Assembly: GCA_029204225.1 (NCBI GenBank)
Contig: CM055113.1
Span: forward strand, 2,915,194-2,979,193
Direction: 5' to 3'
Length of the DNA: 64,000 nucleotides
From: Diphasiastrum complanatum
Lineage: Eukaryota; Streptophyta; Lycopodiopsida; Lycopodiales; Lycopodiaceae
Under the pieces are notes generated by a model. That model worked only from the letters and a program-made list of their open reading frames with translations, made no database searches and was not told the DNA's origin. The position numbers were made by a program, and so were the translations under genes. This document shows, piece by piece, positions 1 to 10,005 of this stretch (position 1 is the stretch's first letter; each line of letters begins with the position of its first letter).

Positions 1-188
1 GCAAAGACATCTCGTTTGGTGACTTCTCTACTTCTATTAAATCTTTAAGCCAAATATAGATGGAGTGACCAAAGCCTCACATCATTATTTGAGTAAAAAA
101 ATTTTCATCTACTTGTCGTTTTTGCTTTGAAACAAAATTTACAATTTGGACATCGAGGGATATTTTTTTTACAATGGCTTCTTTTGTC

Positions 189-937
189 ATGTGCAGACTA
201 TTGAAAAACAAAATTCTCCCAGAAGGGAATGTCATGCCTGAGAGAAGAGATGAGGCACAAAAGATGTTGACTAACATCGGGATGGACTACAAACAATATC
301 ATGCATGTCCAAAAGATTGTATTTTATATTGAGGAAGGTACGAATCACTCAAGAAATGTCCCATTTGTGATACTCCTCGATATAGAGATGATTTGCAAGG
401 GGCAACCATTTTGTGCAAAGTTTTACAACATTTTCCAATAATTCCATGATTGCAACATTTATTTCGTTGTAAATCTCTTGCACAACTTATGGACTGGCAT
501 GCACACCATACCTCTATGGATGGGATGATGAGGGTACCTTGAGATTCACCTGCATGGAAACACATCAACAAAGAGTATCCAAGCTTTGCCAATGAGTCAA
601 GAAATGTGAGATTTGGTCTTGCAACAGATGGTGTGAACCCCTTTGGTGTACGAGCAACTACGTGGTCCATTTGGCCTGTTTGCTTGGTAAATTATAATAT
701 TCCTCCTTGGTTGAGTACAAAAAAGAGACACATTATGTTGGCACTTTTAATTCCTGGCCAACGCAAGGTTAAGAACATGGATGTGTATCTTGAGCCGCTT
801 ATTGACGAGTTGGAAGATTTGTGGAAGGGGATAAAAGCATATGACATTTTGCGCCCCTTACATGAGAGGGAGTTTAACTACATGCCATTGTAATGTGGAC
901 AATGCATGACTATCCAAGATTAGGTGAATGCTCAGGT
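189..937 (+). pseudogene. CACTA (En/Spm) TNP2 transposase fragment
   Basis: One reading frame from 189 to 893 resembles the TNP2-type transposase of plant CACTA DNA transposons. It shows LPEGNVMPERRDEAQ, then YHACPKDCIL with a CPIC zinc-type pair, then RFGLATDGVNPFG and IMLALLIPGQ with DVYLEPLIDELEDLW. TNP2 is the catalytic transposase that acts on the terminal repeats of these elements in the nucleus. Three in-frame stops (330, 447, 540) break it. After a stop at 891 the family continues in another frame (MWTMHDYPRLGECSG) to about 937, where CAG/GTAATC could be an old splice donor. The rest of the transposase is absent and I saw no CACTA terminal repeat nearby. The family call is firm from the motifs; the element is dead. 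Confidence 0.88.
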
Positions 938-1228
938 AATCATTCAAACAATGTCTATCTTGTGTACATAGGGGTTTGTTTACAGTTACATACAACTAGT
1001 AATTCCTGATATTTACATGATATACTACAATGGCTATAATTATTCTGTGAAAAAAGTACAAAAAGGACCAAGAGTGGATCCTAATCTGATCCTCAAGAGG
1101 GATTGGTTGTCAGATTATTTGATCTATCAATCTACTTCAGATTAAGATCAATCTAGATCAATTCTAGACACAGAATCCTAACAAGAACAATCATGAATTG
1201 AAGGTAAGTGTACTTTCTGGTTTCACAC
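938..1228. other. Spacer with no recognised gene
   Basis: A+T-rich sequence between the TNP2 fragment and the LTR at 1229. It has several overlapping copies of a short word (gatcaat / tctagatcaa) around 1120-1170 but no coding signal that I recognise. Confidence 0.5.
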
Positions 1229-1770
1229 GTGTGAAACACTTTCTGAGTACGGACTCCAACCTGAAAATCAAGTACACATTTAAAGAACCTCAAAACAATC
1301 AAAACAAATGTAGACAAATGGAGAGAATCACTCAAAATTGCTTCCAAAACCAAGCCATATGATGATTCATCATGCAAGACTGACACTTGGACAAATCCTT
1401 CTACTTTGAGCACTTTTGGTCCATTTTCCTTCTATATGGAGATCTACTTGAAAATCTTCTAGAAGTCAAAATTCGCCTACTTCAGCTTATTCCACACATG
1501 TGAGCTGTTCTCTACACATGGGATATGACACCTAACCAAAGGATGTGGCTCATGCAATCAATAGATTGCTGCCATGTGTCATATGTCTAAAAAACTAGTT
1601 TTTGGCCTTTTTAGCCACTAGAACTTGAATTAAATCATATGTACAACCTATATGATTATGGCACATGACAAGTACACTATTTTCACACGTGGGAACGGGC
1701 TCCACACATGTGTGTTTATCTATATACAAGATTTTTGGCCTCTACCAAGCTTATTTTTGCATTTTTCACA
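1229..1770 (-). repeat. 3' LTR of a Copia-like element, TGTGAA/TTCACA ends
   Basis: Read on the minus strand the segment starts TGTGAAAAATGC and ends GTGTTTCACA, which gives short inverted ends TGTGAA...TTCACA. It is immediately preceded (minus strand) by a purine-rich tract, TTTTTGAGGAG, as expected for a polypurine tract before a 3' LTR. A TATA-like run, TTGTATATAGATAAA, lies early in it, where an LTR promoter would be. The same inverted ends bound the LTR at 48478-49368. No intact partner 5' LTR is in the window. Motifs of the form CACACGTGTG / CACATGTGTG recur inside it. Confidence 0.65.
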
Positions 1771-1784
1771 CTCCTCAAAAATCT
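1771..1784 (-). other. Polypurine tract candidate
   Basis: Minus strand AGATTTTTGAGGAG directly abuts the LTR start TGTGAA at 1770. The position and the short purine run fit the plus-strand primer site of an LTR element. Confidence 0.5.
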
Positions 1785-1907
1785 AGCTTGGTAAATTTAG
1801 CTTGATGGAAAACATGATGATCTTGAACTTGACTCCATGGGCTGAATTGGTCTTTGATGCTTCAGAAGGTGTGAAGATCAACCAATGAGCTTGATGTTGA
1901 TATGAAA

Positions 1908-2627
1908 TCACCATATCCATGATAGTGCTTCTTTGATGTTGACATCTTTGATGAACTTGAGAGCTTTGCACCATCCTAGCATCTTCAAAATCGAATCTTT
2001 CCAAATTTCATGTAGATGCTTGACTTTGAGGCTTGCTTCTTCTTTATGTGCATGCTCCTCCATGAGAAAATAAAGATTTCTTCTTGACTTACTAGGATCA
2101 CAAAGATCTAACATCATGTTACCATGATCTAGAGAATTAGACTTATCCAAATTGGCAAGACTATGCATGCTATAATAACAAAGTGTTTGCATCATATCTT
2201 CATGCTTGTTTATCATGCTAATCTCAGATCCAATGCGGCTAAATACTTCATTATGGAGATAAGTGTCTTGAGAAGATGATTCACTTACTCTCATAAAAAA
2301 TTTACAATTTGCCTCAATACAAATTTTCAAACTATGAGTGAATAAGTCACTTTTGCTCTTACATGGCTCAAGAGCATACATTTGATGAAATAACCATTTG
2401 CTTTCTAATTGATTTAAAATCAATTTCAACCTTTTAAGAACATCATCTATGTTCTCAAGAGAGACTTCATACTCAACTTGTATGGCTTTACTCCAATTTG
2501 GAGATGCAATGATCTCACTAAAGCAAATTAATTTATCAAATGACTTAAGAGAAGTAAGTATGAGATGTATACCACATGAGATATGCTCCTCTTTCCCCTG
2601 AAATGTGAGCCACATGGAATCAACCAT
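1908..2627 (-). pseudogene. Accessory ORF repeat unit B of a Copia-like element
   Basis: A 239-codon open frame on the minus strand, between the LTR at 1229-1770 and unit A upstream. It shows CFSEIIASPNWSKAIQVEY, then ESKWLFHQMYALEP, KSKSDLFTHSLK, and CKFFMRVSESSSQDTYLH. The first motif resembles the beginning of Copia reverse transcriptase (compare CFEEAIESQSWKNAMQVEF at about 29.0 kb), but the catalytic YVDD part never follows. The same block recurs in unit A (2528-3583) and at 60823-61575. I infer a degenerate accessory or duplicated pol-derived ORF of an LTR element. No function can be assigned. The C-terminal part, after DTYLH, is not conserved in the other copies. Confidence 0.5.
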
Positions 2628-3583
2628 ATTTCTTGAGTTTCTTTTGGAATCACAACTTGAGAAGGTCTCTCTTCCTCAATCCTTGGCACACTTGAACCTT
2701 GAGATGATTCTATAAGATCCTCTTCATGGTGCTCCTTCTTGATGGAAATCCGAGACCTCCATGTCTCATAATGATCACAAAAACTATGACCACACAATAT
2801 GCACTTCCTATGATTATCAAAATTACTTATGCTGAAAACATAAGTCCAAAAATCACCACAACTCCTAATATTGAAATCAAAAGGCATTTCCATCTCAATA
2901 AGGCTAACTACTTGCTTATGGATATAAGTGTCCACTTTGGATGCTTCACTTATTCTCATAAGAAGTTTACAACTTGCCTTTAAGATTGAAAACTTACAAT
3001 TTTCATCTTTATGAATGAACACATCATTCATGATCTTATTGAAACCAAAAGATCCTACATTATGAAGATATTTCCATTTCCTTGACTTCATAACTAATGT
3101 AAGCTTACAAGGAAAACATATTTTGCTATATTTTAAGGCATCACACTCAACTAGTATTGCCTTAATCCACCTTTGAGATACAAAAATCTCTTCAAAGCAA
3201 AATGGTTCATAAGTTGACATGAGAGCATAAATCAAACTATTTTCATTTTGTGATTGCTCCTTATTCTTGATTGATTTCTCTTGGATAATAACAATAAGTT
3301 TGAGCTTGTCCAAAGTTCCAAGCAAAATACTTTCCAAGGACATAAAATAAATCCAAGTTACTTTCATGAAAGTGACATCTATCTTTGCATCTTGAACCAA
3401 ACAATGCACTTCCAAATGAAAAATTTCAAAAGATTTGACATGTGTTGTGATGGACTCTTGAAGACAAATCTTGCAAGTCCTTGTGAGACTCCAAGCCTCA
3501 TTCACCTTTCCACAAAGGAAACACCTTTCCTTGGACTTGTCCTTCTTGTATTTGCATTTCAAACTTGAAGCTCCATCCTTCAC
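2528..3583 (-). pseudogene. Accessory ORF repeat unit A of a Copia-like element
   Basis: A 351-codon minus-strand open frame, upstream of unit B in the same direction. Residues near the start carry two Cys pairs (CFLCGK...CKIC). The middle has PFCFEEIFVSQRWIKAILVE followed by RKWKYLHNVGSFGF, aligning with the N-terminal part of Copia RT. The end has CKLLMRISEASKVDTYIH, shared with unit B and the 61 kb copy. The A and B motifs are spaced about 670 bp apart, so the two units look like an old tandem duplication. DNA-level similarity is also visible around the DTYIH segment (ataagtgtc ... gatgcttcactta). It has no complete known domain and could be just decayed pol sequence. Confidence 0.5.
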
Positions 3584-3677
3584 CTCGGCCCCCTTGCTTC
3601 ATGTTTTTTGGATTTTCAAAATGAAACTCTAGAGCACGTCCCAAAGCACTCATATTACAAGAAACTCTGACTCCTCT

Positions 3678-5163
3678 TTAATGACTTTCTAAATCTATAG
3701 CGGTGCCCGAAAATTCAAAAATTTTCTTGATAGGTGAGCTAGGTGTTTTCAGTAGTTGCTCCCACATTGCACTAAGATGCTCTGACAGGTTTTGCGCTTT
3801 CTCTTGTTGGGACATTCTAGATGCACTTCCCAACTTCACCAACAAGTTCTCTAACCTACACAATACCACACACTAGGCAGTTACAGAAAATACATTTGGT
3901 GATTACAACAATAATAGTTATTATGCGTGCAAACGTATTAGAATCTTTTTAATAAATCCCAATAGACTATCCACACCAACGACAAAATTTAAATGTGAGG
4001 CTGATTTGAGAACAAGTTGCGAATCCATGAAGAGTCCTAAAGCTCTTATGGAAGATAAGAAAAAATCGACACCAATTGAAATCATCATAAATAGAAAAAC
4101 CTTTTGTGTGAAATCCCAAGTTGCTCACCTTATTTTGGCCTGAGTTCGGAATCGGAGTACAGTTGAGACTTCAACTTTACTTTTGCACTTCCATATTTAG
4201 CCCTGAAGGCCATCAATGCATGTTGCCTCCCCTCAAGTATGCCCACATTGACAAGCACTTTGAGAATTTTTAGTTTTTGGAGTTCGGTGATGGACTTGGG
4301 CAGTGGCCTTAGCTCTAGACACAAAGACAAATCGAGTTGTTTTAGCTTCTTGAGATCACCGATGGATTCGGGCAGCTTCTCTAGCTGCTCACATCTAGAC
4401 AAGTTTAGATTTTCCAGCCCTTTGAGCTCCCCAATTTCAAGTTCAGACACTTAGACAAATCTAGATCTTTCAGTCCTTTGAGTCCAAATATGGACTCAGG
4501 GAGCTTTTCGAGCAATTAACATTCATTCAAAACGAGATGTTCTAGCTGCTTGAGCTCACCGATGGACTCTGGCAACTTCTTCAGCTTCCGACACAGAGAT
4601 AAATCAAGGTTTTTCAATCCCTTGAGCTTAGCAATGGACACTCCAATAGATTGCTATTTACTATGGGCCTCCTACTCATACGGAACACGATCGCATTCAG
4701 GACCACAATCCCAAGCTCGAACAGATTCTTAGGATTCATTAAACAAGAACTTGGCATCGCTTCCAGATGTTCTATTGACTCGAGTGCCCTTTTCAGCTTC
4801 TGACAAGTATGTCTAGAATCCAACTCAGAAGTATAAAGTACAGCAAAATCCTTCCCGAGGTTCAGCAACGGTTTCAGATCTTCTCAGAACTAGTCAAATG
4901 CTGCCTTTCCAAGTTTTTCAGCTCACTCCCTCCTGCCTCATCTTTTGCATAGGAACCAATAGAAGCATGGAACTCAAGAAGGTAGATCGAAAGGAAGGAA
5001 TAGGCAGCAAGACAACGATAAGAAGATGGGCGACAGATGCAAATGTGACGGCCACACAGTGGACAGATGTTGGCTGAATCCAAAGATTGAGTGCATACAC
5101 TATCATAAGAAAGGTCATGCAGCCATGGATTGCTACGACAATCCAAGAAACAAGAAGACGCAA
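3678..5163 (-). pseudogene. LRR resistance-like gene with membrane segment, broken
   Basis: Minus-strand leucine-rich repeats run from about 4680 down to 4190: LKGLKNLDLSLCRKLKKLP, ESIGELKQLEHLVLNEC, ESIGDLKKLKQLDLSLC and SITELQKLKILK. The xxLxxLxLSxCxxLxxLPxSI pattern is typical of TNL/CNL-type plant immune receptors. An in-frame TAA (about 4517) and a frameshift near 4440 break the array. Upstream (5163-4918) a hydrophobic stretch with about three possible membrane helices (WIVVAIHGCMTFLMIVYAL first) precedes the repeats in another frame. Downstream, a GTGAGC donor near 4127 and an acceptor TTGTGTAG at about 3855 lead to a final exon ending at 3678. I saw no NB-ARC or TIR motif, so it is either truncated or an atypical membrane LRR protein. 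Confidence 0.75.
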
Positions 5164-5170
5164 AGCAGAA

Positions 5171-6150
5171 AGTGTTGGATTAGTCTCCTTCTTACTAAGT
5201 GACTAATCGGTGTTAATCTTCATCCAATGTTGCAATTCAAATTTCCTGTGTTTTTTCAGTCTGTAAAAATACAAGTGTTTTTACACAGTCTGCAGAAATA
5301 CACGGATTGTCGACAACAGTGTTGTATTTTTTGTATGTCATAAATTATGTGTTTTTACACAGTCTATAGAAATACACGGATTGTCGGCAACAGTGTCACA
5401 TTTTTTGCCTGTCATAAATTACGTGTTTTTACACAGTCTGCAGAAATACAAGGATTGTCAGCAACACTATCGCATTTCTTGCCTATCAGAAATCCTGTGT
5501 AAATATGCAGTGTTGGGATTGTCGCATTTTTTGCTTGTCAGAAATCTCGTGTAAATATGCGATGTCGGGATTGTCGCACTTTTCGCCTGTCAAAAATCCC
5601 GTGTTAATATGCAGTGTCAGGATTGTCGCATTTTTTGCCTGTCAAAAATTGAGAGTAAAAATGCAGTGTCGCATTTTTCACTTGTGGCAGTTTGCGTTCA
5701 TTTCTACAGAGTGACAATTTACGTTCATTTATGTAGACAAACTGTTCAATCTGTTCATCGCCATTTTCCAGCACAATTTCTATGAAGGAACTGGATGAAT
5801 GCCAACGTACTCCAGCCAACTGGAAGTCACATTTGAAGACCTAATTTCTTAGTATAAATCAACTGTTCATACATCTCTTTTGATCAATGATCATGAACAA
5901 GATCAAGGAGATCAATTGTGAAGTTTCATCATGATCATAAGTATTGTAGATAGCTCTCTCTCAAGCTTTCAAGCTTGAACTCTCTTGAGCATTCTAGCTC
6001 AATTTTTAGAGATTTTCTAGGGTTGCTATTCCGCTACTGCTTATTAGCGGAAGCGCTTCAATTATCAGATTTATTCTCAGTTACTCAAAGTTAGCTTTCA
6101 GAGTGTGCGATTTCTATCCGCTATTGTCTTGCACTCATCAACATCTCATG
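5171..6150 (+). repeat. 5' LTR/leader of decayed Copia element (TGTTGG family)
   Basis: Starts TGTTGGATTAGTC and leads into a gag/pol frame. The family is the one at 29.26-32.15 kb, whose LTR ends CCCAACA beside a primer site and shares the words tctgcagaaatacac and tgcgacaat. The right end here is not clean and I see no primer-binding site, so the boundary is approximate. Confidence 0.55.
5274..5690 (+). repeat. Two adjacent tandem arrays (~74 bp x3, ~52 bp x3-4)
   Basis: From about 5274 a ~74 bp unit (gtgtttttacacagtctgc...) repeats three times, at 5274, 5349 and 5423. From about 5470 a shorter ~52 bp unit (gtcgcattttttgcctgtca) repeats at 5521, 5573 and 5625. The two units share the words attgtcg and catttttt, so the second seems to derive from the first by internal deletion. 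They lie inside the LTR/leader of the Copia element. Confidence 0.85.
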
Positions 6151-6372
6151 TTTTTTTTCTTTTCTAAATCAATACTATCTTTTATTGCATTCAATATATG
6201 TCAAAATGCTTGCATATCTGTATTGCTTTTGTAACTGATAGAATTTTTCTGAGAATTCAATACTTCATGTTTGGCTATGTAATCATCTACGAAGAAAATT
6301 CTTCACTCTCGATATGGCAATTGGTGATTCTCTTTAGAGTCACATTAACCAGTTTAAAAATCTCTTGCAATA

Positions 6373-8800
6373 GATGGCCGTTGTCGGATCAGTCATAGAC
6401 GATCAAGATGCAATTATGACATTATTTTCAATCTTGCCCTCCACATATGAGAACTGGGTGATGATCATACCCATTCAGATCTAACTCTTACCAGAGTTAT
6501 CAGTATGTTGCTGCAAGAAGACAACGAAGAAGTTAGGACATTTCGTCTAATTCCTCCTCTTCTCAGGCTCTATATGTCAACAAAGGCTCTAAGAGGCAGA
6601 AGCATAAAAGCTCCAGGAAGGTTGCAACGAATTAGAAGCCGACTCAAAGCCAAAGACAATCATCAAATCCACAATCAAAGAAGAAAATGTTTTGTAGGTA
6701 TTGCAAGCGCAATAACCATGAGATCAAGGATTGTCGGATTCTTCAAGCGAAGAAGCAGCCAAACAACCTAATCAATCAGCAAACAAAGTTACAACATCTC
6801 CCCAGGTCGAAGTGGATGAAAGCGCTTTTATGATCAAAGCTCAAAGCGCAATTTTGGATGATTCTTGGTTCATGGAGTCTAGAGCTACTCAACACATGAC
6901 CAATCAACATGAGATTTTTGACTCTTATATGCCTTACAGCACGAAAAAATTAGTGAGATTTTTTACTCTTATATGCCTTACATCACAAAAAAATTAGTTC
7001 ATCTTGGTGACAATAGCACTCATACTATTGAAGGTGAAGGTACTGTAAAATTGCGTTTTCAGCATGATCAGTTTAAAGTACTATCAAAGGTTTTATATGT
7101 TCCTAAACTCTCTACAAATCTATTTTCAGTAAGTAGAATTACAGATTTAGGACGTAAGGTAGAATTCGAATCTGATCAATGCAAGATTATTGATAGGAGT
7201 AATAAGGTTCTTGCACTCGGCAAGAGACATAGATACCTATATAGATTGGCACATTGTTATTTTGAATCTAGTCAAGCCTTAAAAACCTCTGCTCTAATTA
7301 ATAAAGCATTACTATGGCATCATTGCTTAAGACACTTGAATTATTCATCTGTTTTGAACATGTCAAGACAATCCATGGTACTTGACCTCGACTATCCTTC
7401 TGGTAAGGTCAATCTCCCTATCTGTCATAGCAGCATCCTTGGAAAGCAAACTAGGATTCCTTTTATATCAAGCCATAGGCATGGAGCAAAAGGTTTATTA
7501 GACGTTGTTCATTCAAATATTTGTGGACCTATGCAAACTCCTTTATTAGATGCAAAGTATTTCATAACCTTTATTGACGAATTCTCTTTTACTTCATTAA
7601 ATAGAAATCAGAGGCTTTCATCAAGTTCAGACAATTCAAAGAGCATGCTGAGAATCAAACTTTTAAGAGAATCAAAGCACTGAGGTCAAATAAAGGGGGA
7701 GAATACATCTCCACCGAATTCAAGGAGTACTACCTTAACAACGACATTGAGCAACAATACATTACCTCCTATTCACCTCAGACAAATGGTCTTGCTGAGA
7801 GAGAGAACAAACCTTAGTTGAATCGGCAAAGTGCATGTTATCACATGTGTCACTTTCAAAGTCCTTCTGGACTGAAGCTGTTTCAACAACAACTTATATT
7901 CAGAACAGATGTCCTACAAAAGGTCTCTTAGACAAAACACCATTCGAAGTTTGGACAGGTACCAAACCTTCTTTAGCAAACTTACGAGTTTTTGGATGTA
8001 CTACTTATGCATAGATTCCTCATGATCCTAGGAAGAAACTCAATTTCCAGAGTATCAAATATATTTTCATCAGCTACACTACTTCAGATTCAGCCTACAA
8101 CTTGTTCGATCCTATCGAGTCGGAAATATTCACTAGTTGGAATGTCATCTTCATCAAAGATCAGTTTTAAGACCTCAAGGGAAAAGACACAACCCATCCA
8201 GCCAACCTGTCATTTTTCGCTGACGTATTGAACTTTCCAGTTCCTCAACCAGCTTCTACTCTCTCCAAACAACCTATCAGTGGTGAATCAAAAAATTATG
8301 ATGTTGCTGTTGTTGAGTGACTACAATTTGATGGAAATGATCAACTTCAATTACCTAGAAGATCTTCAAGACCTAGCAGATCATCTCAGCTCTCAGGTAT
8401 ATTGATGAGTCTACAACCTACCTTGTTCAAGAGCCAACGTTAGTCCAAGAAGCACTCAGTCAGCCTGATTCAGATCTCTGGAAAGAAGCTATGGATAAAG
8501 AGTATTCATCTCTTATCAAGAACTAGACATGGACATCTGTTGGATTACTTGCTAGCAAAAATGTAGTTGACTGCAAATGGATTTTCAAAGTCAATTACAA
8601 TGCAAATGGAAGCATCAACAGGAGAAAGGCACAAGTTGTAGCCAGAGGTTTTTCTCAGGTATGCAACATCGATTACACTGAGACTTTCAGTCTAGTAGTC
8701 AAGCATTCTTCAATCAAACTTTTGCTATCATTTGTCGCAGCAGCAAATTTGGAAATACATCAAATGGATGTACAGACAGCGTACCACAACATATCTTGAA
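6373..8800 (+). pseudogene. Ty1/Copia gag-pol remnant
   Basis: The order is gag, protease, integrase, RT, as in Copia. Gag shows LPSTYENWVMI (about 6430) and an intact zinc knuckle CRYCKRNNHEIKDC (about 6696-6737). The protease signature WFMESRATQHM replaces the catalytic DSG with ESR. The GAG-pre-integrase and integrase part is at 6973-7683 (LWHHCLRHLNYSSV; DVVHSNICGPMQTP; FITFIDEFS), continuing in other frames through VFGC. The RT N-terminal half (DLWKEAMDKEYSSL; VDCKWIFKVNYNANGS; ARGFSQVCNIDY; MDVQTAYHN) stops abruptly near 8800. Many stops and shifts make it inactive. It is the same family as the minus-strand copy at 29.26-32.15 kb, which shares YENWVM and the zinc-knuckle region. Confidence 0.9.
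6911..6998 (+). repeat. 44 bp exact-boundary tandem duplication in the protease region
   Basis: Units 6911-6954 and 6955-6998 differ at only a few bases (start gagatttttgactc / gagattttttactc). The duplication shifts the reading of the protease frame and helps to explain why the coding signal is carried by overlapping frames here. Confidence 0.85.
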
Positions 8801-8802
8801 TT

Positions 8803-10005
8803 TCACCTTGACAGTTTAGTTGGTGATTTGCTTGTTACTCTCTTAAGTTGGTCTTGGTTTCTGTGCTCATGTTGTCTGATAACATAACTGCACACAAATA
8901 AGATTTTGTCAATTACAACTCTTGGACAAAACTTGATTTTGATTTTCAAATTGATCTTCATCCTCTTGTCCATTGGTGCTTTGCTGATATTGGGTTGTCT
9001 TTGTGGAAGAAAAATCGGAATTAAGAGCTTTGCTTTCTTCCTCGAAACCACCAGCTTCATCATGAGATTCAAGACCTTGCTTGCTCAAGACATTCGATAT
9101 TCGACTTTGGCTTAGAAGTTTGCCCTTGAATTATAGGAAACATTATTGTGAAGTCATCATCATTCATGCCAAAATAAGGATTGACATTTATGGATGGCAA
9201 GGAATTTATATTAGTTTTTCCCATGTTAAGATTGTAAGCCTCTAGTTTTTGTGACATGGTAGCAAGTATATAATTACAATTTGACATCAATATTGCCATC
9301 TGGTCTTGGAATTGCCACCATGATTGTACATTATGCTCGATTCTTTGCTTATTCAACTCCGCGCTATCTTGTATGGCAGTCACAAGTTTACTTAATATTT
9401 CTTTTGTTCCAATGGTCACCTTACTGGTAGTAGGGTCTACACTATTGCTTGATCTTCCATGAATATTATCCCACTATTGTGAAGTTGATGTCATAAGACT
9501 TCCTACAAAATTGACGTAGGAGCTAGAAACTGTCGCTTCACTTGCCATAATAATATTCCTTCCCTCAAAATAATTTTCATCAGAAAATGATTTATCCATC
9601 AAAGATAAACCAATCATACCTATAGTGACATAGAGAAAACATTTTCCATTCTCTTGATTTCTTCACTCTCATATGCATCTTCATAGGCCTCATAATCAAT
9701 GTTATCATTCTCATTATGATCAAAATGATGTTCTACATCATAGTGACATCATCTTTTAAATTTCTCAATATCATAGAATTGATCCATAGGCTCGTAATGT
9801 TCTTCTATTCCAAATTGCATCTGGCGGCTGCTCATCCATGTTTATCGCTTCAAACTGATCTTCAATAACAAATTGGAATTGATCTTGACCTTCACATTCA
9901 CCATCATTGGACTCTATTTCATCTTGATCATCGAATGGTTCAATTGCATCATCTACAAACCAACCTTCGATGATGTGTTCACTCATATTGTTGGTCATCA
10001 TTTAT
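8803..10005 (-). pseudogene. Unrecognised acidic/coiled-coil coding remnant
   Basis: Three minus-strand segments read as one decayed protein. The N-terminal part (about 10001-9780) is very acidic (EGWFVDDAIEPFDDQDEIES). After a frameshift it continues with IEEHYEPMDQFYDIEKF and a His/Asp/Asn-rich run to about 9620. The middle part, 9419-9069, is helical (EILSKLVTAIQDSAELNKQR, then WWQFQDQMAILM). The last part, 9072-8803, is strongly basic. The acidic, helical, basic order would suit a gag-like or nucleic-acid-binding protein, but I recognise no family. It abuts the truncated end of the Copia RT at 8800. Confidence 0.35.

Noticed and set aside
5274-5690. Regular repeats that might be read as a CRISPR array
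   Set aside because: The units are contiguous tandem copies without unique spacers, inside an LTR of a plant retroelement.
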